Of a stretch of 64,000 nt of DNA, positions 49,257 through 60,410 are shown piece by piece; within the stretch, counting starts at the first letter, position 1; each line of letters begins with the position of its first letter. The notes below the pieces were generated by a model that saw only the letters and a list, made by a program, of their open reading frames with translations, did not search any database and was not told where the DNA came from. The DNA is from Symbiodinium natans. Taxonomy: Eukaryota > Sar > Dinophyceae > Suessiales > Symbiodiniaceae. The DNA lies in NCBI GenBank assembly GCA_905221605.1, contig CAJNDS010000408.1, forward strand, positions 1 through 64,000. The letters run 5' to 3'. The translations under genes and the position numbers were made by a program.

Positions 49257-51509
49257 GTGTGCCGTCCCTGGCAGCTCGCGATCGTTCTTGTGGATCAAGT
49301 TTCTGAATGAACAAGAAGCCCGAGGCCAAATGACATGATATTGCTGTTCCAATAGGAGCTCCACCCCTCCAGCCATGGTCTCCACATTGTCTCCCTTTTT
49401 CGGGGTGCATGTGCAGGGCATCAACGTGGCTGAGTTTTGTGTTCTTGTGAGTGTCATTCTTTATCCTTGGGGCGCTGTTCACCCACGCAGCTCCCTAGCC
49501 GTTTCTCCATTGTAGCACCGGACCTGCCTTTTTCTTCCAACCCTTAGCTGTCACCGTACAATCAAACTGAGCATCGCAAGCTCACACTCTCCGGCCCTGT
49601 CCACCTCGCCCTGCTGGTGCTAGCTTTCACCGGCCCGGTCTCAAAAGTCATTACCAAGAATCGTACGCCGATCACACCCTCTCCAAGCCACTCAGGTAGT
49701 GTTGCCATCACTGCTGCGGGCGCCTCCCATGGCACATCTGCAGCTTGAACTCAAGATTCTGCGCGGCCCACGCCGCCCTCTTGAGGACCAGCGCAAGACG
49801 CTGCAAGACGCTGCAAGAGCACACCTTTCTCGTGACTGTCGTGTGCCACATGTGATGGCCACATCTGTGTGCCGGTGGTCTAAGACATGTATTGACATGT
49901 CTGAGAACTTTGCTCAGTAGGAGTTTCCATGAGTTTCCTTGCCCAAGCTCCTCCTCCCGTGCTCCCGTGATCTCACGCGAAAAAAACCTTCCTCTCAACC
50001 CCAGGAGTTTCCATCAGTGCCGCTGCCAGTGCCGCATTTCAGCTGGCAAACGCAGGCGGTAGAAGGCGAGTGTATTGTCGTGACAAATCGAATCTCTAAA
50101 CAACGCCCTAAGCATAAGTATCAAGCACCTCTAAGGTTTCTATCACACAGGTCTTTGCACGTTGCACAGGTGACGCAGACAGACTTGGATCGGTGGAAAT
50201 GTGTACAATTCGTTCTCCCAGGAACTCTCGAAGACCCAGCGAAATGTCAGCAAGGAGCCCATAATTTGCAATCAACGAGATAGATTGGAGATAGCACCCC
50301 ATAGTTTGAAACGCACATGACTGTTTCCAGCGGATAGCGCCTTCGAACGTGTTTCTTCCAGCGATCGATGGACCGGGAACCTTCTGCGAGTACTTTTGCC
50401 TGCCAAGTAAAGCAGTAACGACAGCCCCCAATCACTGCAGCTGCTGCTCTTGTTCAGGCATGAGTGACCCCGCGTCAAGCCACTTGTCATACGAACTGAG
50501 AATCCGATTTGCCCGGTTTACTGCCATGGCTGTCGTTGAGACTGCTTGCTGCCGTATCCAGCATATCCAGCCAACTCAGGTGTTCCAGGTTTGGAAGTCT
50601 TGTACGTTCAGCCTCAGCTGGGCCGTGTGGTAACTCAGCGCATTGGCTCGGGGAGGGTGCTGGCTGTGGACTCGCGATCCTTGGCGAGACGGTGCCACTT
50701 CAGTTTCTTCAGTTTCGGAAGACGACAGGTTATATTTTTGGCCAAATCCACACACACAGACAATAAGACACTCAGACACCCGCACGGAGAATCGGAAACC
50801 CGCTTCTCAAGCCCTCCGCCGGAAATCCGTACCCTTTCCTGTGGCCAATGACCGAGAAAAGGATTCGGCCGCGGCTGGGAGGCTCGAAACCCCTCGAGTG
50901 GTTCCAATTCCACACACAGAGATTTCGAGCCGATGGCCATGGCATTTCAGGAGGGTTGCCACTGCAGTGCAATTTTGAGAAGCTGGCCATGTGCACTAGG
51001 GGACCCTAAGTTTCTTTAACTGAAAGCCTTATGCCAGTGGTTTTGCTGTTAGCCTTGCTTGTTGCTCACATCCTAGCGCGACCTTGGTTTTACCAGCGCG
51101 GCACGAATTAATATGAATGATGCTTGAGGTCTGATGGCTTCACAATGAGCTTTACCCGAATGAGTTCAATGAATTGAAGACATGTTGAGAGCTCCGAGAT
51201 CCTCCATTCTCATTGGTTTCAATGGCCGCTGTGAGCCCAGCCTGTACATCAGCCGCCAGAAAAACCAGGATTCACATGGTAGTGTCAAGCGGGATGGGTC
51301 CTATTGGTATTTTCACGCGAAGCCACTAGTCTTCTGTGAAAACCAAGCGAAACAAAAACCAACACGGAACCAAGTGCAGAACGGAACATAAACCAAGCAG
51401 AGCATCCAGCAGCACGGCTGTTTGGGTGGGCTTGAAGCCTGGGACTTCTGGTTCGCACAGGCCTTCACCGGCCCTCACAGGTTTCACACATTTCACAGGT
51501 TTCACAGAA
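49257..51509. other. Region without recognised gene
   Basis: Possible + exon fragments only: 50158-50280 after TTGCACAG (VTQTDLDRWKCVQFVLPGTL...) and about 50546-50640. Evidence is weak. Confidence 0.3.
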
Positions 51510-51549
51510 TTCACAGATCTTCACAGACTAGTCTGTGAAGATCTGTGAA
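51510..51549. repeat. 40 bp perfect palindrome
   Basis: TTCACAGATCTTCACAGACT followed by its exact reverse complement, centred on ACTAGT. TTCACAG direct repeats lie on the left and CTGTGA repeats on the right. Able to extrude as a cruciform or fold in RNA. Confidence 0.97.
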
Positions 51550-51900
51550 AATTTCTGTGAGGTGCTGTGAATACTTGTGTGCTTCAGAATTTCGGGTTGT
51601 GTTCGGTGTCTCTTGTGCACTGGGCACAGGATGCGAAATCATTGATGAAAACCTGGTGAAATCATTGATGAAAACGAAATTGGCGAAGAACCTATAGGAA
51701 ACCTAGCACCCCACCCGGCTCCTAGCGGGTCCACTCATGAGAGGGTCTTGTTGACAGCCCAGGAATTGAGAACAACAGCGCGGCCTCCATAGTTCATGCA
51801 CCTTTGCCGCACGAGCGTGGACCGAGGCCTAGCTTGCTCCCAATCAGATTCATGGTCCGCTCAAAGGTCTCCGACCCTGCGTCACTTCGGTTCTCTACAG

Positions 51901-52001
51901 AGCCATTGTGGCGAGGGCCTGGCCGGCCCATCGAAGGTCGTGTGTCAGGCAGCGACAAACGTTGACAGTGTCGACCAGATGTGGCAGGATAGAATCCACA
52001 G
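51901..52001 (+). CDS. Candidate exon with strong splice borders
   Basis: Between CTCTACAG and GTAAGT, the canonical eukaryotic donor and rare in this window. The open frame reads SHCGEGLAGPSKVVCQAATN and VDSVDQMWQDRIH. No family recognised. Confidence 0.4.
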
Positions 52002-52037
52002 GTAAGTCTTCACATCTCCCTCTGTTGCACTGGATTT

Positions 52038-52125
52038 GGCCACCCCCCCACACCCGCAACCCCCCCACCCCCACACCCCCACACCCCCCCACACCACTCC
52101 ACACCCACACACCCACCACCCGCAA
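52038..52125. repeat. C/A-rich low-complexity tract
   Basis: Runs of CCCCC and CACACC with no T; purine/pyrimidine asymmetric. It directly follows the donor of the exon at 51901. Confidence 0.85.
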
Positions 52126-53640
52126 AGGGGGGATCAGGTAGCAGTCATTGGAATTGGCCTCGTCAGTTGAGTCATGAGTTCATAATGAAGAAAACATACA
52201 GGAACACTTTTGAACAGTATTCAATATCTGCTACTGAGCTTTCGCTGATGCGCTGCCCGTGTGTACACCGAGTACATTTGACAAAATAAAATGAGCGTGG
52301 TACTGTTTTCCCGACGTCTCTGACATATATTAGCGCTCAGAAAATGTGCATGCTATCGATGCTTCGTAAGCAACATATCGGGATGTTGTGCTGCCACATG
52401 GCTTCTCAATGTGGTGTTGGGGTCTCGCTTGCCTTGCAGCCTGACCCCACCTGGACTTATGGCCACTTCGAAACCCCGCGGAAGCTTTCGTGACTTCTTC
52501 GTGGCTTTTCTTGCTAGCCCAGTGGTGCCGGGCGCTTGTACGCTTGTTTGGGGTTCTAGGTTCTTTGAGCAAGTAACCAACCCACGAAAAAGCATTTTGA
52601 TTCCCCAAACAGTGTGCCAGCACGATAACGTTTGTCCATTGAGAGCAAATTGTAGGAGGGTTAGATTACGTTGCTTGAGCGTCGCCCGCGAACTGCGTGC
52701 GAGATACCCGGATGCTATTCCTCATGCGGTGACATTGGGACGTTGTCGAATCGCACTCTCACCTAGGCGCATGTCGTGGTGTTTCTGGGTGGAAATCGTG
52801 CTTTCCACCCAGGTCCGTTGCATTTTTCGTGCGTCCCGAAAACGTGGCAGGCACGTGATATCCGGCGTTCTGTGCGCTCCCGCCTAGGCGCCGTGCGTAT
52901 CGACTCGCAATCCTCGTGGCAGACATGGGCTCGGGTGGTGACGCAACCGGCTTCCTCTTCCCGTAAACATGGTCCAACCACACTTTCGGTCCCCGCTCCG
53001 TCCATTGAACTGAACATGCGGCCAGGCGGGTGGGTGAGCGCGTGTGTGCGCGTTTGTTTTTTTCGTGTGTATGGGTTCTCTTGAGAGTGGTGGGGGTTCT
53101 TGTTTGGGTACACTATACAACGATGCCAGTATGGTTCTACAGGAGAACAACAGAAAGCCATCTATATATTGTTTACATATTGCATATGCTGCTGACTTCC
53201 TTCTCTTGGACTCTTGGGTCATTCCTAACATGCTGCCAGGATGGCTGGGGACGCTCGAGGGCGGCTGGGAAGATGCAGAACTGCAAGTAGCGCGCTCCGA
53301 TGCCGCGGGAGTCTCTTCAGTACCTTGCCAAGGAAGACCGTTCCAACATTTTCAGAGAGAGGGATATCAACACCAACTATTCGCATCAACTATTCATAGT
53401 TTTGATGAGTGCCTCCTCTTAGAAGGAACTTTGTGTGATGTTTTCGTGTGGAGCGCATTCCAACGGACCGGTGCGTACTTTGTTTGGTTCTCGGACGAAC
53501 ATACTAAAGACCTGTAACAAGTGATTAATTGCTTTTGGCCATCTCAGGCGTGTAATCATTGTAGTCCAAGATAAGCTCATTCAATCACTCAATAGCGTGG
53601 TGATTTTGGGGCTAGTGCAGAAGCACCCGCAGCCTTCCCA
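52126..53640. other. Region without recognised gene
   Basis: A + frame from 52411 to 52887 (MATSKPRGSFRDFFVAFLAS...) is the longest, without recognised content. It contains a perfect 11 bp-stem hairpin at 52785-52812 (CTGGGTGGAAA, 6 nt loop, TTTCCACCCAG). Confidence 0.35.
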
Positions 53641-53644
53641 AGTT

Positions 53645-53727
53645 GCCGCTACTCAGCAGCAACTCAGCCGCTACTCAGCCGCTACTCAGCCGCTACTCAG
53701 CCTCTACTCAACCGCTACTCACTACTC
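53645..53727. repeat. ~12 bp minisatellite (CAGCCGCTACTC)
   Basis: Six or seven copies with variants (CAGCAGCAACTC, CAGCCTCTACTC). Confidence 0.9.
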
Positions 53728-54721
53728 CTGATGCAATCCATGCCATGCACACTTCCGCATCATCTCAGCTTTATTTCTCGGCTTTGCTTTATGATCTCTT
53801 CATGTCGGTTATATACTTTAGCAACAATCTCCCCTTTGCAGGTTCCGCCAAGGTTTCGACGATTCACGTCTGTGCCGTCTTGTAACTTGCTTGCTTTCCT
53901 TCCTCTGGCTTACACCTTCAGTTGGAGTGTACTCGTGAGGCAATGGATGCAAACTGGACTGAATGATTTTGATCTGCGACTGGCGCGCGGCGTCTGTCAG
54001 GCTACATGTTGAATTTCCACCTCACACGTGCCCCATTGCAAATTCAAGCTTCATCAGGCTTTTCTTGCTCCATTGCTTCCTGGGCTTCGTTCCGTCCTGG
54101 ATTTCTGCTTCACTTCTGGATTCTTCTGTTATCATCTCTTCCTCTGCGCCTCGTTCTCATTTTGTCGTCGCTTCTGCCTCCAGTCCGCGTCATTGCAGCT
54201 TTGTTTGCTCAACGTCTGTCTGACTTGCAGGCTTTCCCTAATGTCTGCAATGTCCGATTTAAGTTGCAGCGCAAAGTTTTCAAAGTTCGTCAAAGTTCCG
54301 CTTCACTTTATTTCACTATCGCTGCCGCGCTTGCTCACCACCCTTTTCTGCTTCATTCTGCTTCATTTAGCTGCCCCGTTGATGATTTCCACTTAGCTTC
54401 ATTCCGTGCGTTCCACACCTGGTCAACGTGATCACCCAAAGCTTGTGTTTTCACGTGCAACGATTTCGGGACACCCGCCGTCTAGTTTGATCCCTCACTT
54501 GCTTCAGGGGAGGGTGGGCAACAGGCTCTCTTGATTTTGCACAAGAAGTTCGTTATTTGCACAGGCAGAGCCGCAGCTGCACCTTGTGCAGGGCAGGCAT
54601 GGAATGGACTTGGTTTAGTGCTGGGTGAAAAGAGAGAGCAATGTGGCCACAGGACATACGCTCTCAAGCTGGAATTGTTGGACAATCATTCGCGCCCGAT
54701 GCCACTGCGCAGCGGTTGAGC
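53728..54721. other. T/C-rich region without recognised gene
   Basis: Long CTT/TTC-rich stretch (about 53760-54410) with Ser/Phe/Leu-only frames. It resembles intronic pyrimidine-rich DNA. Confidence 0.4.
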
Positions 54722-54799
54722 ATGGTCGAAACATTGCCAGCAGCAATCAAAGATGTTTTACTTGCTGCTTACAAGGCAGATCCCTTTGAATCTTCGAGC
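54722..54799 (+). CDS. Candidate first exon, unidentified gene
   Basis: From ATG: MVETLPAAIKDVLLAAYKAD then PFESSS, ending on a complete codon with a GC donor (GCATGC). Its phase fits the next candidate exon at 54921. Confidence 0.35.
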
Positions 54800-54920
54800 G
54801 CATGCTCGATGTGTGGTGCCCTGGTTTGCACATGGTGTGATCTGCACGGATTTGTTTTAATGTTCTGCGTAACCTAATTGCACCCTGCACATTTCTGCAC
54901 TCAAAGAGCACCGATTGCAG

Positions 54921-54996
54921 AATTCGTGCTTTGCGTTGCAAGTGCGTGCCCGACGTAGAACGCTGAAGATGAAGTTCAACACTAGCCGTGCAGAAG
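54921..54996 (+). CDS. Candidate exon, unidentified gene
   Basis: After GATTGCAG. Encodes NSCFALQVRARRRTLKMKFN then TSRAE, basic, with donor GTATGG. Confidence 0.35.
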
Positions 54997-55160
54997 GTAT
55001 GGTTCCGTATGTGCCGTACAGAAGCAGTTGAATACCAGGGTCATGGCGTAGCGTGGTTGTGCGTCTCTGAGAAGTGCCTGCCAGGATGCGTTTTGCTTGT
55101 TGGGATCGCAATTCTATGACCTGTCATGCGCAGTGCAGTGCAGTGCATGTAACATGTTTG

Positions 55161-55208
55161 GTCCACAAGGAGGCGGAAGGAGCGCCGCTTCTGCAGCTCC
55201 TTCACCAG
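55161..55208 (+). CDS. Candidate exon, unidentified gene
   Basis: Encodes VHKEAEGAPLLQLLHQ and ends at a strong GC donor (CAG/GCAAGG). The 5' border was not found. Confidence 0.3.
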
Positions 55209-55329
55209 GCAAGGTTTGAGCCCACTTTATCCAGGAATCCAGTCGTTGATTGTTGTGCCGCTCTCCTGTGCTCATACTCATCCGGGCTCTTCAGGCCTCC
55301 AATTCTGCTGTGATCATATTCCGTGCTGT

Positions 55330-55455
55330 GGAGCTGGGCGAGGCGGTTGCGTGAAGCCGGACTGGATGATGGATGCAGTTGAGATGGCACCTCAGGGCAG
55401 CATCGTCATCGAGGAATTGACTCTCCAAGCCGATAGTGAAGACCAGGTGCTCTGA
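55330..55455 (+). CDS. Candidate terminal exon, unidentified gene
   Basis: Frame CVKPDWMMDAVEMAPQGSIV then IEELTLQADSEDQVL and TGA. Acidic C-terminus, protein-like. With the three exons upstream it may form one small + strand gene. Confidence 0.35.
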   Translation, partial: GAGRGGCVKPDWMMDAVEMAPQGSIVIEELTLQADSEDQVL

Positions 55456-56966
55456 AACATCCTTGAGGCTTAGCTTCTGCTTCGGCCGTTTGGCATGGCA
55501 CGTTTCAGGCCCGTGGTCTTAAGACGTTAGCGTTGAAGCTCAGAGCGAAGCAGGCCCTGAGCATTGATGACATCTGCTGCAACACTATGCAAGACTTGAA
55601 TCCTTGGAATCCGCGTTGAAGGGCTTTCACGTGGCGCCGGAGCTACGACCATTGGTGCCGATTTCGGGGCCCATGCTTCTGCCGAGGCGCAGAGATTCGT
55701 AAGGAGAGAGCTTCGATATGCTTCGACCTTCAACAGCCAGGTGGCACTCCTACTTGCTGCAGGTTTCGGGAGGAAGCGGCCAGCAGGCACATGCAATCTT
55801 TCGATGATCTGCGAGTGAGGCATTCAAGCTTGTGTCATGCTCTTGAAGGCATTTACTCTGACCCAGTTGCATCCAACGGGCGTTGCAAGTGTGTCTCCCG
55901 AAGGCCGCGTGCAGGCCGGGAGGTTAGAGTAGTGCCTGACTGTCACCAATTTCAGATTTCGGAAGGTTTTGAATGTGTTTTGCTCTTGCTTTCTTGTGAG
56001 ACTTGCGACTCCGTTTGTCGTCAAGTTGATTGTTAATAGAAAGTGGTCGGATCCAGCTTTGATTGGACATAACCACATATGGAAGCTCCACAGGGTTTCA
56101 GGAAAGAAGGAATGCTGGTTTGATTGCAGTACATGGGCTTCTTTGATTGCAGGATGGATTGGCGTTTGGCGTTCTTGGCTTGTCTTTCGCAGAAACCAGC
56201 TGGCATTGAGCCAGATATTTCTTGTTTGTTTGATCGCAGTTGTGATACTGGAATGCCTGGTCGCCCAGTAGCTGCATCGGCAGGCTTTCGGGCAGCTGGG
56301 CAATGCTGAGCTCCGTGTTTCTGATATGAGGAGCTGGTGTTGGGATTGAGTTCGTTTGCATGGCATATTCATTTAGGAAAGTTAGTAGGCTGGATGCCAG
56401 GAACCCAGACAACAACTTCACCCTGCCAGTGTTGGTGAGACGTGCTGGCCACCTTCGACTCTTGCGCCAGCCCCAGCGCTTTGGTTTTGACAGGTGACAG
56501 TCAACAGGGATGTGGCACGGTCTTGGTCAGCCGAGCGCGCAGAGAAATCAGCAACTTTGTATAGTGGACTGCGACACAAACTCGGCGTCATGCTGAAACA
56601 AAATCGGGGAGGACTATTGACTCTCTATGCTCACCGGGGAAGACCAGGGAGACAAATGGAGACCAGGAATCCAGGAAGCCGGCAAAAGTCCCACCCGAAG
56701 GGAGATTGCGAGCGACAAGGAATCCGGGAATCGGGCAAAGGCCACCCAGGTGAAGGCAGACAAAGTGTCAAAGTGAGAGTGAGAGGGATTGAGGAAAGGA
56801 ACCAAGGACCGGCCATTGCACTTATCTTTCGCCGTGAAAATGGGCGCCCGATGCGCTCGATGTGAGTCTTTTTAATCGCTTGCTGAATGCATGTGAGCTT
56901 GTGACGCGCAGCATTGCACTTGTCCAAGAGGGCAGCTGAGGGTTTCCTGGGTGTAGGGTAGAGAGC
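55456..56966. other. Region without recognised gene
   Basis: No exon with convincing borders. 56625-56780 (GGAGACAAATGGAGACCAGG...) resembles the GGAGACAA-rich stretch near 44360-44540, a possible dispersed repeat. Confidence 0.35.
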
Positions 56967-57750
56967 ATGTCAGTCTCAGCGAACAGCGAGACCCAGATGG
57001 CAGATGCATTAGTTGTCTTCTGCAATGCCTGTGGATGTGGGTTGTTCAAGGACATGGACGCGGCAGAGCTGCCAGACAAGTGTGGGTAGTGCCATCGGGA
57101 GCGAAGCCTGCAACCAGTGCGACAGCCGGGACAAGGCGAGGCCGGCAACTGGGCCATCTGGCACTGCAGTGGGTACTCCGGCTCGAAGTGCAAGAGGGTC
57201 TACACCAAGCACATGTCTGGCACTTGCTCGATGTGCAACACGCCACTGGAGAAGTTCTTGTGGTGCCTGGCCGGCGAGCTGGTGCAGCCGGCCCTGCCGT
57301 CTCAGGAAGCAGAGACCTTCCAAGACTCCCTGGTGAAGGTTGGGGACGACCCCCCGGAGGAGCCCCTGGAGGAGTCCCTGGCGGCACTGGAGCCGGTGGC
57401 TGGCACCATGCAAGTCTGCACGCGCTTCATGGAGCGGGAGATGGACAAGAACCGAGTCTTCACCGCGATCTTCTTGAAGCAGCTTGCCCAGAGCTTCCAG
57501 ACCACGGTGCAAGAGCTGGCGTCGGCCTTCCAGACCACGGTGAGGCAAGAGGGGGAGAGTGCCCGTGAAATGCTCTCATCACTCTTGCAGCAGCAGCCTC
57601 AGCAGACAGGGCGTGAGGCCACATGCTCTGCAACTCCAACACCAGCGCAGGGTAGAAGCAGGAGCCCCCAGGACAGGAGCGGAAGCACAGGATGTCATCA
57701 ACGTGGAGGACATCCCGAACCTCCCGAGCTGACGGACGGGCGCCTGGGCG
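56967..57750 (+). pseudogene. Zinc-finger protein gene with internal stop
   Basis: One frame from ATG 56967 (or 56997) reads ...FCNACGCGLFKDMDAAELPD, then KCG-stop-CHR, then WHCSGYSGSKCKRVYTKHMS and CSMCNTPLEKFLWCLAGELV. A single TAG (57087-57089) sits inside a CxxC pair, so it probably breaks a gene for a multi-Cys zinc-binding protein. The frame then stays open through an acidic stretch and a Gln-rich coiled region (FLKQLAQSFQTTVQELASAF). From 57757 it runs into an inverted copy of itself and loses meaning. No family named. Confidence 0.5.
57153..57456 (+). repeat. Left arm of a ~300 bp inverted duplication
   Basis: From CCATCTGGCACTGCAGTGGG to AACCGAG; matches the reverse complement of 57757-58052 with scattered substitutions and small indels. 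The arms are 300 bp apart. Confidence 0.9.
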
Positions 57751-57756
57751 GGCTAC

Positions 57757-58052
57757 CTCGGTTCTTGTCCATCTCCCGCTCCATGAAGCGCGTGCAGACT
57801 TGCATGGCGCCAGCCACCGGCTCCAGTGCCGCCAGGGACTTTTGCAGGGGCTCCTCCGGGGGGTCGTCCTCAACCTTAGCAGGGAGTCTTGAAAGGTCTC
57901 TGCTTCGGCAGGGCCGGCTGCACCAGCTCGCCGACCAGGCACCACAAGAACTTCTCCAGTGGCGTGTTGCATATCGAGCAAGTGCCAGACATGTGCTTGG
58001 TGTAGACCCTCTTGCGCTTCGAGCCGGAGTACCCACTGCAGTGCCAGATGGG
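57757..58052 (-). repeat. Right arm of the inverted duplication (antisense zinc-finger copy)
   Basis: On the minus strand encodes IWHCSGYSGSKRKRVYTKHM and CSICNTPLEKFLWCLVGELV, then is knocked out of frame near CCGAAGCAGAGACC. A partial inverted copy of the gene on the left. Confidence 0.88.
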
Positions 58053-58099
58053 CGCGCAGTGAAGGTGCTGCTGTTCAGCCATGAGGCGCACGCTTGGGA

Positions 58100-58468
58100 A
58101 GTCGAAAGCGGCTTCCACTCCATCGCCTACCAGAGGTACCCCGCGTCCTTGCTCTGCAACGCAAGGTGGAGGACTACGCGTTCATGGTCTGCCGCGCTTG
58201 GCAAGATTGGCAGGAGCGTGGGGTGCCCACCTGCCGAGGAAACAACATCGAGATCCCAGTGAACACCTTCTTTCGGAAATGCCGGGGCAAGCTTTGGAGG
58301 CCTTCCGGCGGCACCGATCCAGCCCGTCCGCTTCCAGCCCCACTTCCTGATAAGCTTTGAAGTTCTGCACTCCGACCTCGACGCCAAGCTCCGTGACCAG
58401 CTGAAGATGCCGCTTGAAGTGACGGAGCCTGTCGTCCTGCGCCGCCCGGCGGCCAACACTGGCCGCTG
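58100..58468 (+). CDS. Possible ORFs after the inverted duplication
   Basis: The frame 58094-58360 reads RKVEDYAFMVCRAWQDWQER then GVPTCRGNNIEIPVNTFFRK. Another frame, at about 58330-58466, reads FEVLHSDLDAKLRDQLKMPL then EVTEPVVLRRP. Both look protein-like and may be further exons or decayed parts of the zinc-finger gene. Confidence 0.3.
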
Positions 58469-59667
58469 AGCTCTTTTCAGCTGCATCTCTCAGTGCTCTT
58501 CAGCACACGCAAATCCCCCTAGCCGCATAGCTCCTTTCGGTTGCGTCTTGCCAGAGCTTTGAGAGAAGCACCGGCAATGCTCTCATGTAACTTGACGTTG
58601 TGTGTATGCACTGTGAATCTTTGCGAGAGGTGTGGCATCGCAAACGTTATTATTTAGCATTGTACTCTTTGTCAAAGTTCGAGTCGCTCTTGTGTCTTGT
58701 GCTTGATGCAGCATCTTGTGAAGTTCTGCAGGCCTCGCTACTTGCAGATTCGGTTGCCGCCGGGTCCCCCAGTGGAGGAGGCCACTTGGCGCACCTGCGC
58801 TCCATACTTCTCCAAAATCTCCAAACGCAGTCCCTGCGAAGTATGGCTCTAGGGGTAGTCGGAAGTGAGTTAGTCACTTAGTCACTGCTCGTGTGCTTCT
58901 ATACCTTGCAGGTTGTGCGGGTGCAAGCACGGCCCGAGGAGGGGGATGTCGGGACCTTGGGCAAGTTTTAACAGCGACAGGATGTGACAGACATTGACTT
59001 TGCCACATCAAGACACTCAGGATGCCGATCTTTGCAAGCTTCTTCGAGCTTCAGCAGTTAAAGAGAGTTAGTTGCGAGGCACCGCCTGTGGTTGCGCCTT
59101 TGCGTCGATTCCCGCTGAGCTGGTGAAACTGTACTTTGTGTACAACCCAATGTACCCGCTCCAAGGAAATTTGAGCTTCTGGAACTGCATCTCGGCCTTA
59201 TGAAATTTGCCCAAGCGTCCCAAGCATCCCAAGCTTAGTGGTCCTCGGCGAGGCTCGGCACTCTTCCCAACGGACCAGCTTGTGCCAGAAGTCTCCAATA
59301 AGACTGCAGCCTCCTGAGATGTTGTGAGATGCTTTAAAGTGATTGAGCCCGAAATCGCCATGAGATGTTTTCTTGCGGATGTTTGCGGCATTGCGGTATG
59401 CAGGTGGCCTCTGTCTTGGCCACGTCTTCAGGCCTTCGGGCGAACCTCTGCAGCTCTGACGTCTCATCGCTTGCCTCCCTTATGGTTGCCACTGTTGTGT
59501 TTATGTTCCAGACACCCAAGGGGGAATGTGGTGGGCGGTGGCTCACGTTATTCATATTGCCTGGCACCTTTGCAATTAGCGTTGCCGCAGGCGATTTTGC
59601 AACATGCGCAGTGCTTCGTCTGAGGCGACGAGCCTCCACATTGCACATGGTATCGTATCGCGTAGCC
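58469..59667. other. Region without recognised gene
   Basis: Short frames on both strands; no domain, no repeat array. Confidence 0.4.
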
Positions 59668-59676
59668 ACATAGTCA

Positions 59677-59770
59677 CATGGGTGGTTGTCGAAATTATGG
59701 TCCCTACTTGGAGCCCTATAACCTAATATTTAGGGTACCCCACAAGGGATTATAGTTTTGACAACCACCC
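59677..59770. mobile_element. 94 bp MITE with 9 bp target duplication
   Basis: Flanked by ACATAGTCA (59668-59676 and 59771-59779). Inverted ends: GGGTGGTTGTCGAAATTATG on the left against GGGTGGTTGTCAAAACTATA read from the right. Too short to code; a non-autonomous DNA transposon. Confidence 0.85.
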
Positions 59771-59779
59771 ACATAGTCA

Positions 59780-60280
59780 TGAGCAGTCAAAGTGTGAAGC
59801 GTGAAGCCAGGCCTCGTGCACCTGGGCGCTTTCAGCTCGTGGCGAGCGCACAGGAGGTGGCTTTGCCAGTGAGCTGGCAGTGTGCGGATCATTTAGAAGT
59901 CATCCATCTCTGTACACATTGTGTGACAGGCCGATGCACCTCGTTCGCTCACTTCAACATCTCTGCCCTTCGAGGTGAAAATAATGGAAAGCGGGCTTTG
60001 CATGAGCTCTCACGAGACGTAATGTGCCGCCGAGGTTTACAAACCCCTGGAATGGCGCTTGCTACGGCTATCGGGACTTGCAAGCCCAGCCGAAGTGCTC
60101 CACACGAGTGTACATATTGCATTGTTTTGCATGCCGTGGCAGATGACGAGTTTCTAGAAGGCAGCATATCATATCATCTACTGAGGCAGGGCACGGCACG
60201 CCAGGTACTAGCAGCAGCTGAAAGTAATGAGACTGCTCCACTGGCCACGGTCTGAGCCACGATCTGCTATGTCACGCCCT
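59780..60280. other. Region without recognised gene
   Basis: A single + frame covers 59758-60255 (165 codons; KREARPRAPGRFQLVASAQE...). It is open through the right end of the MITE and has no recognised motif. Confidence 0.3.
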
Positions 60281-60410
60281 GCTACAAGATATTACAAGAT
60301 ATTACAAGATATTACAAGATATTACAAGATATTGCAAGATATTACAAGATATTACAAGATATTACAAGATATTACAAGATATTACAAGATACTACAAGAT
60401 ATTACAAGAT
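60281..60410. repeat. 10 bp minisatellite, 13 copies (ATTACAAGAT)
   Basis: Nearly perfect decamers; variants GCTACAAGAT (first copy), ATTGCAAGAT and ACTACAAGAT. Confidence 0.97.
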
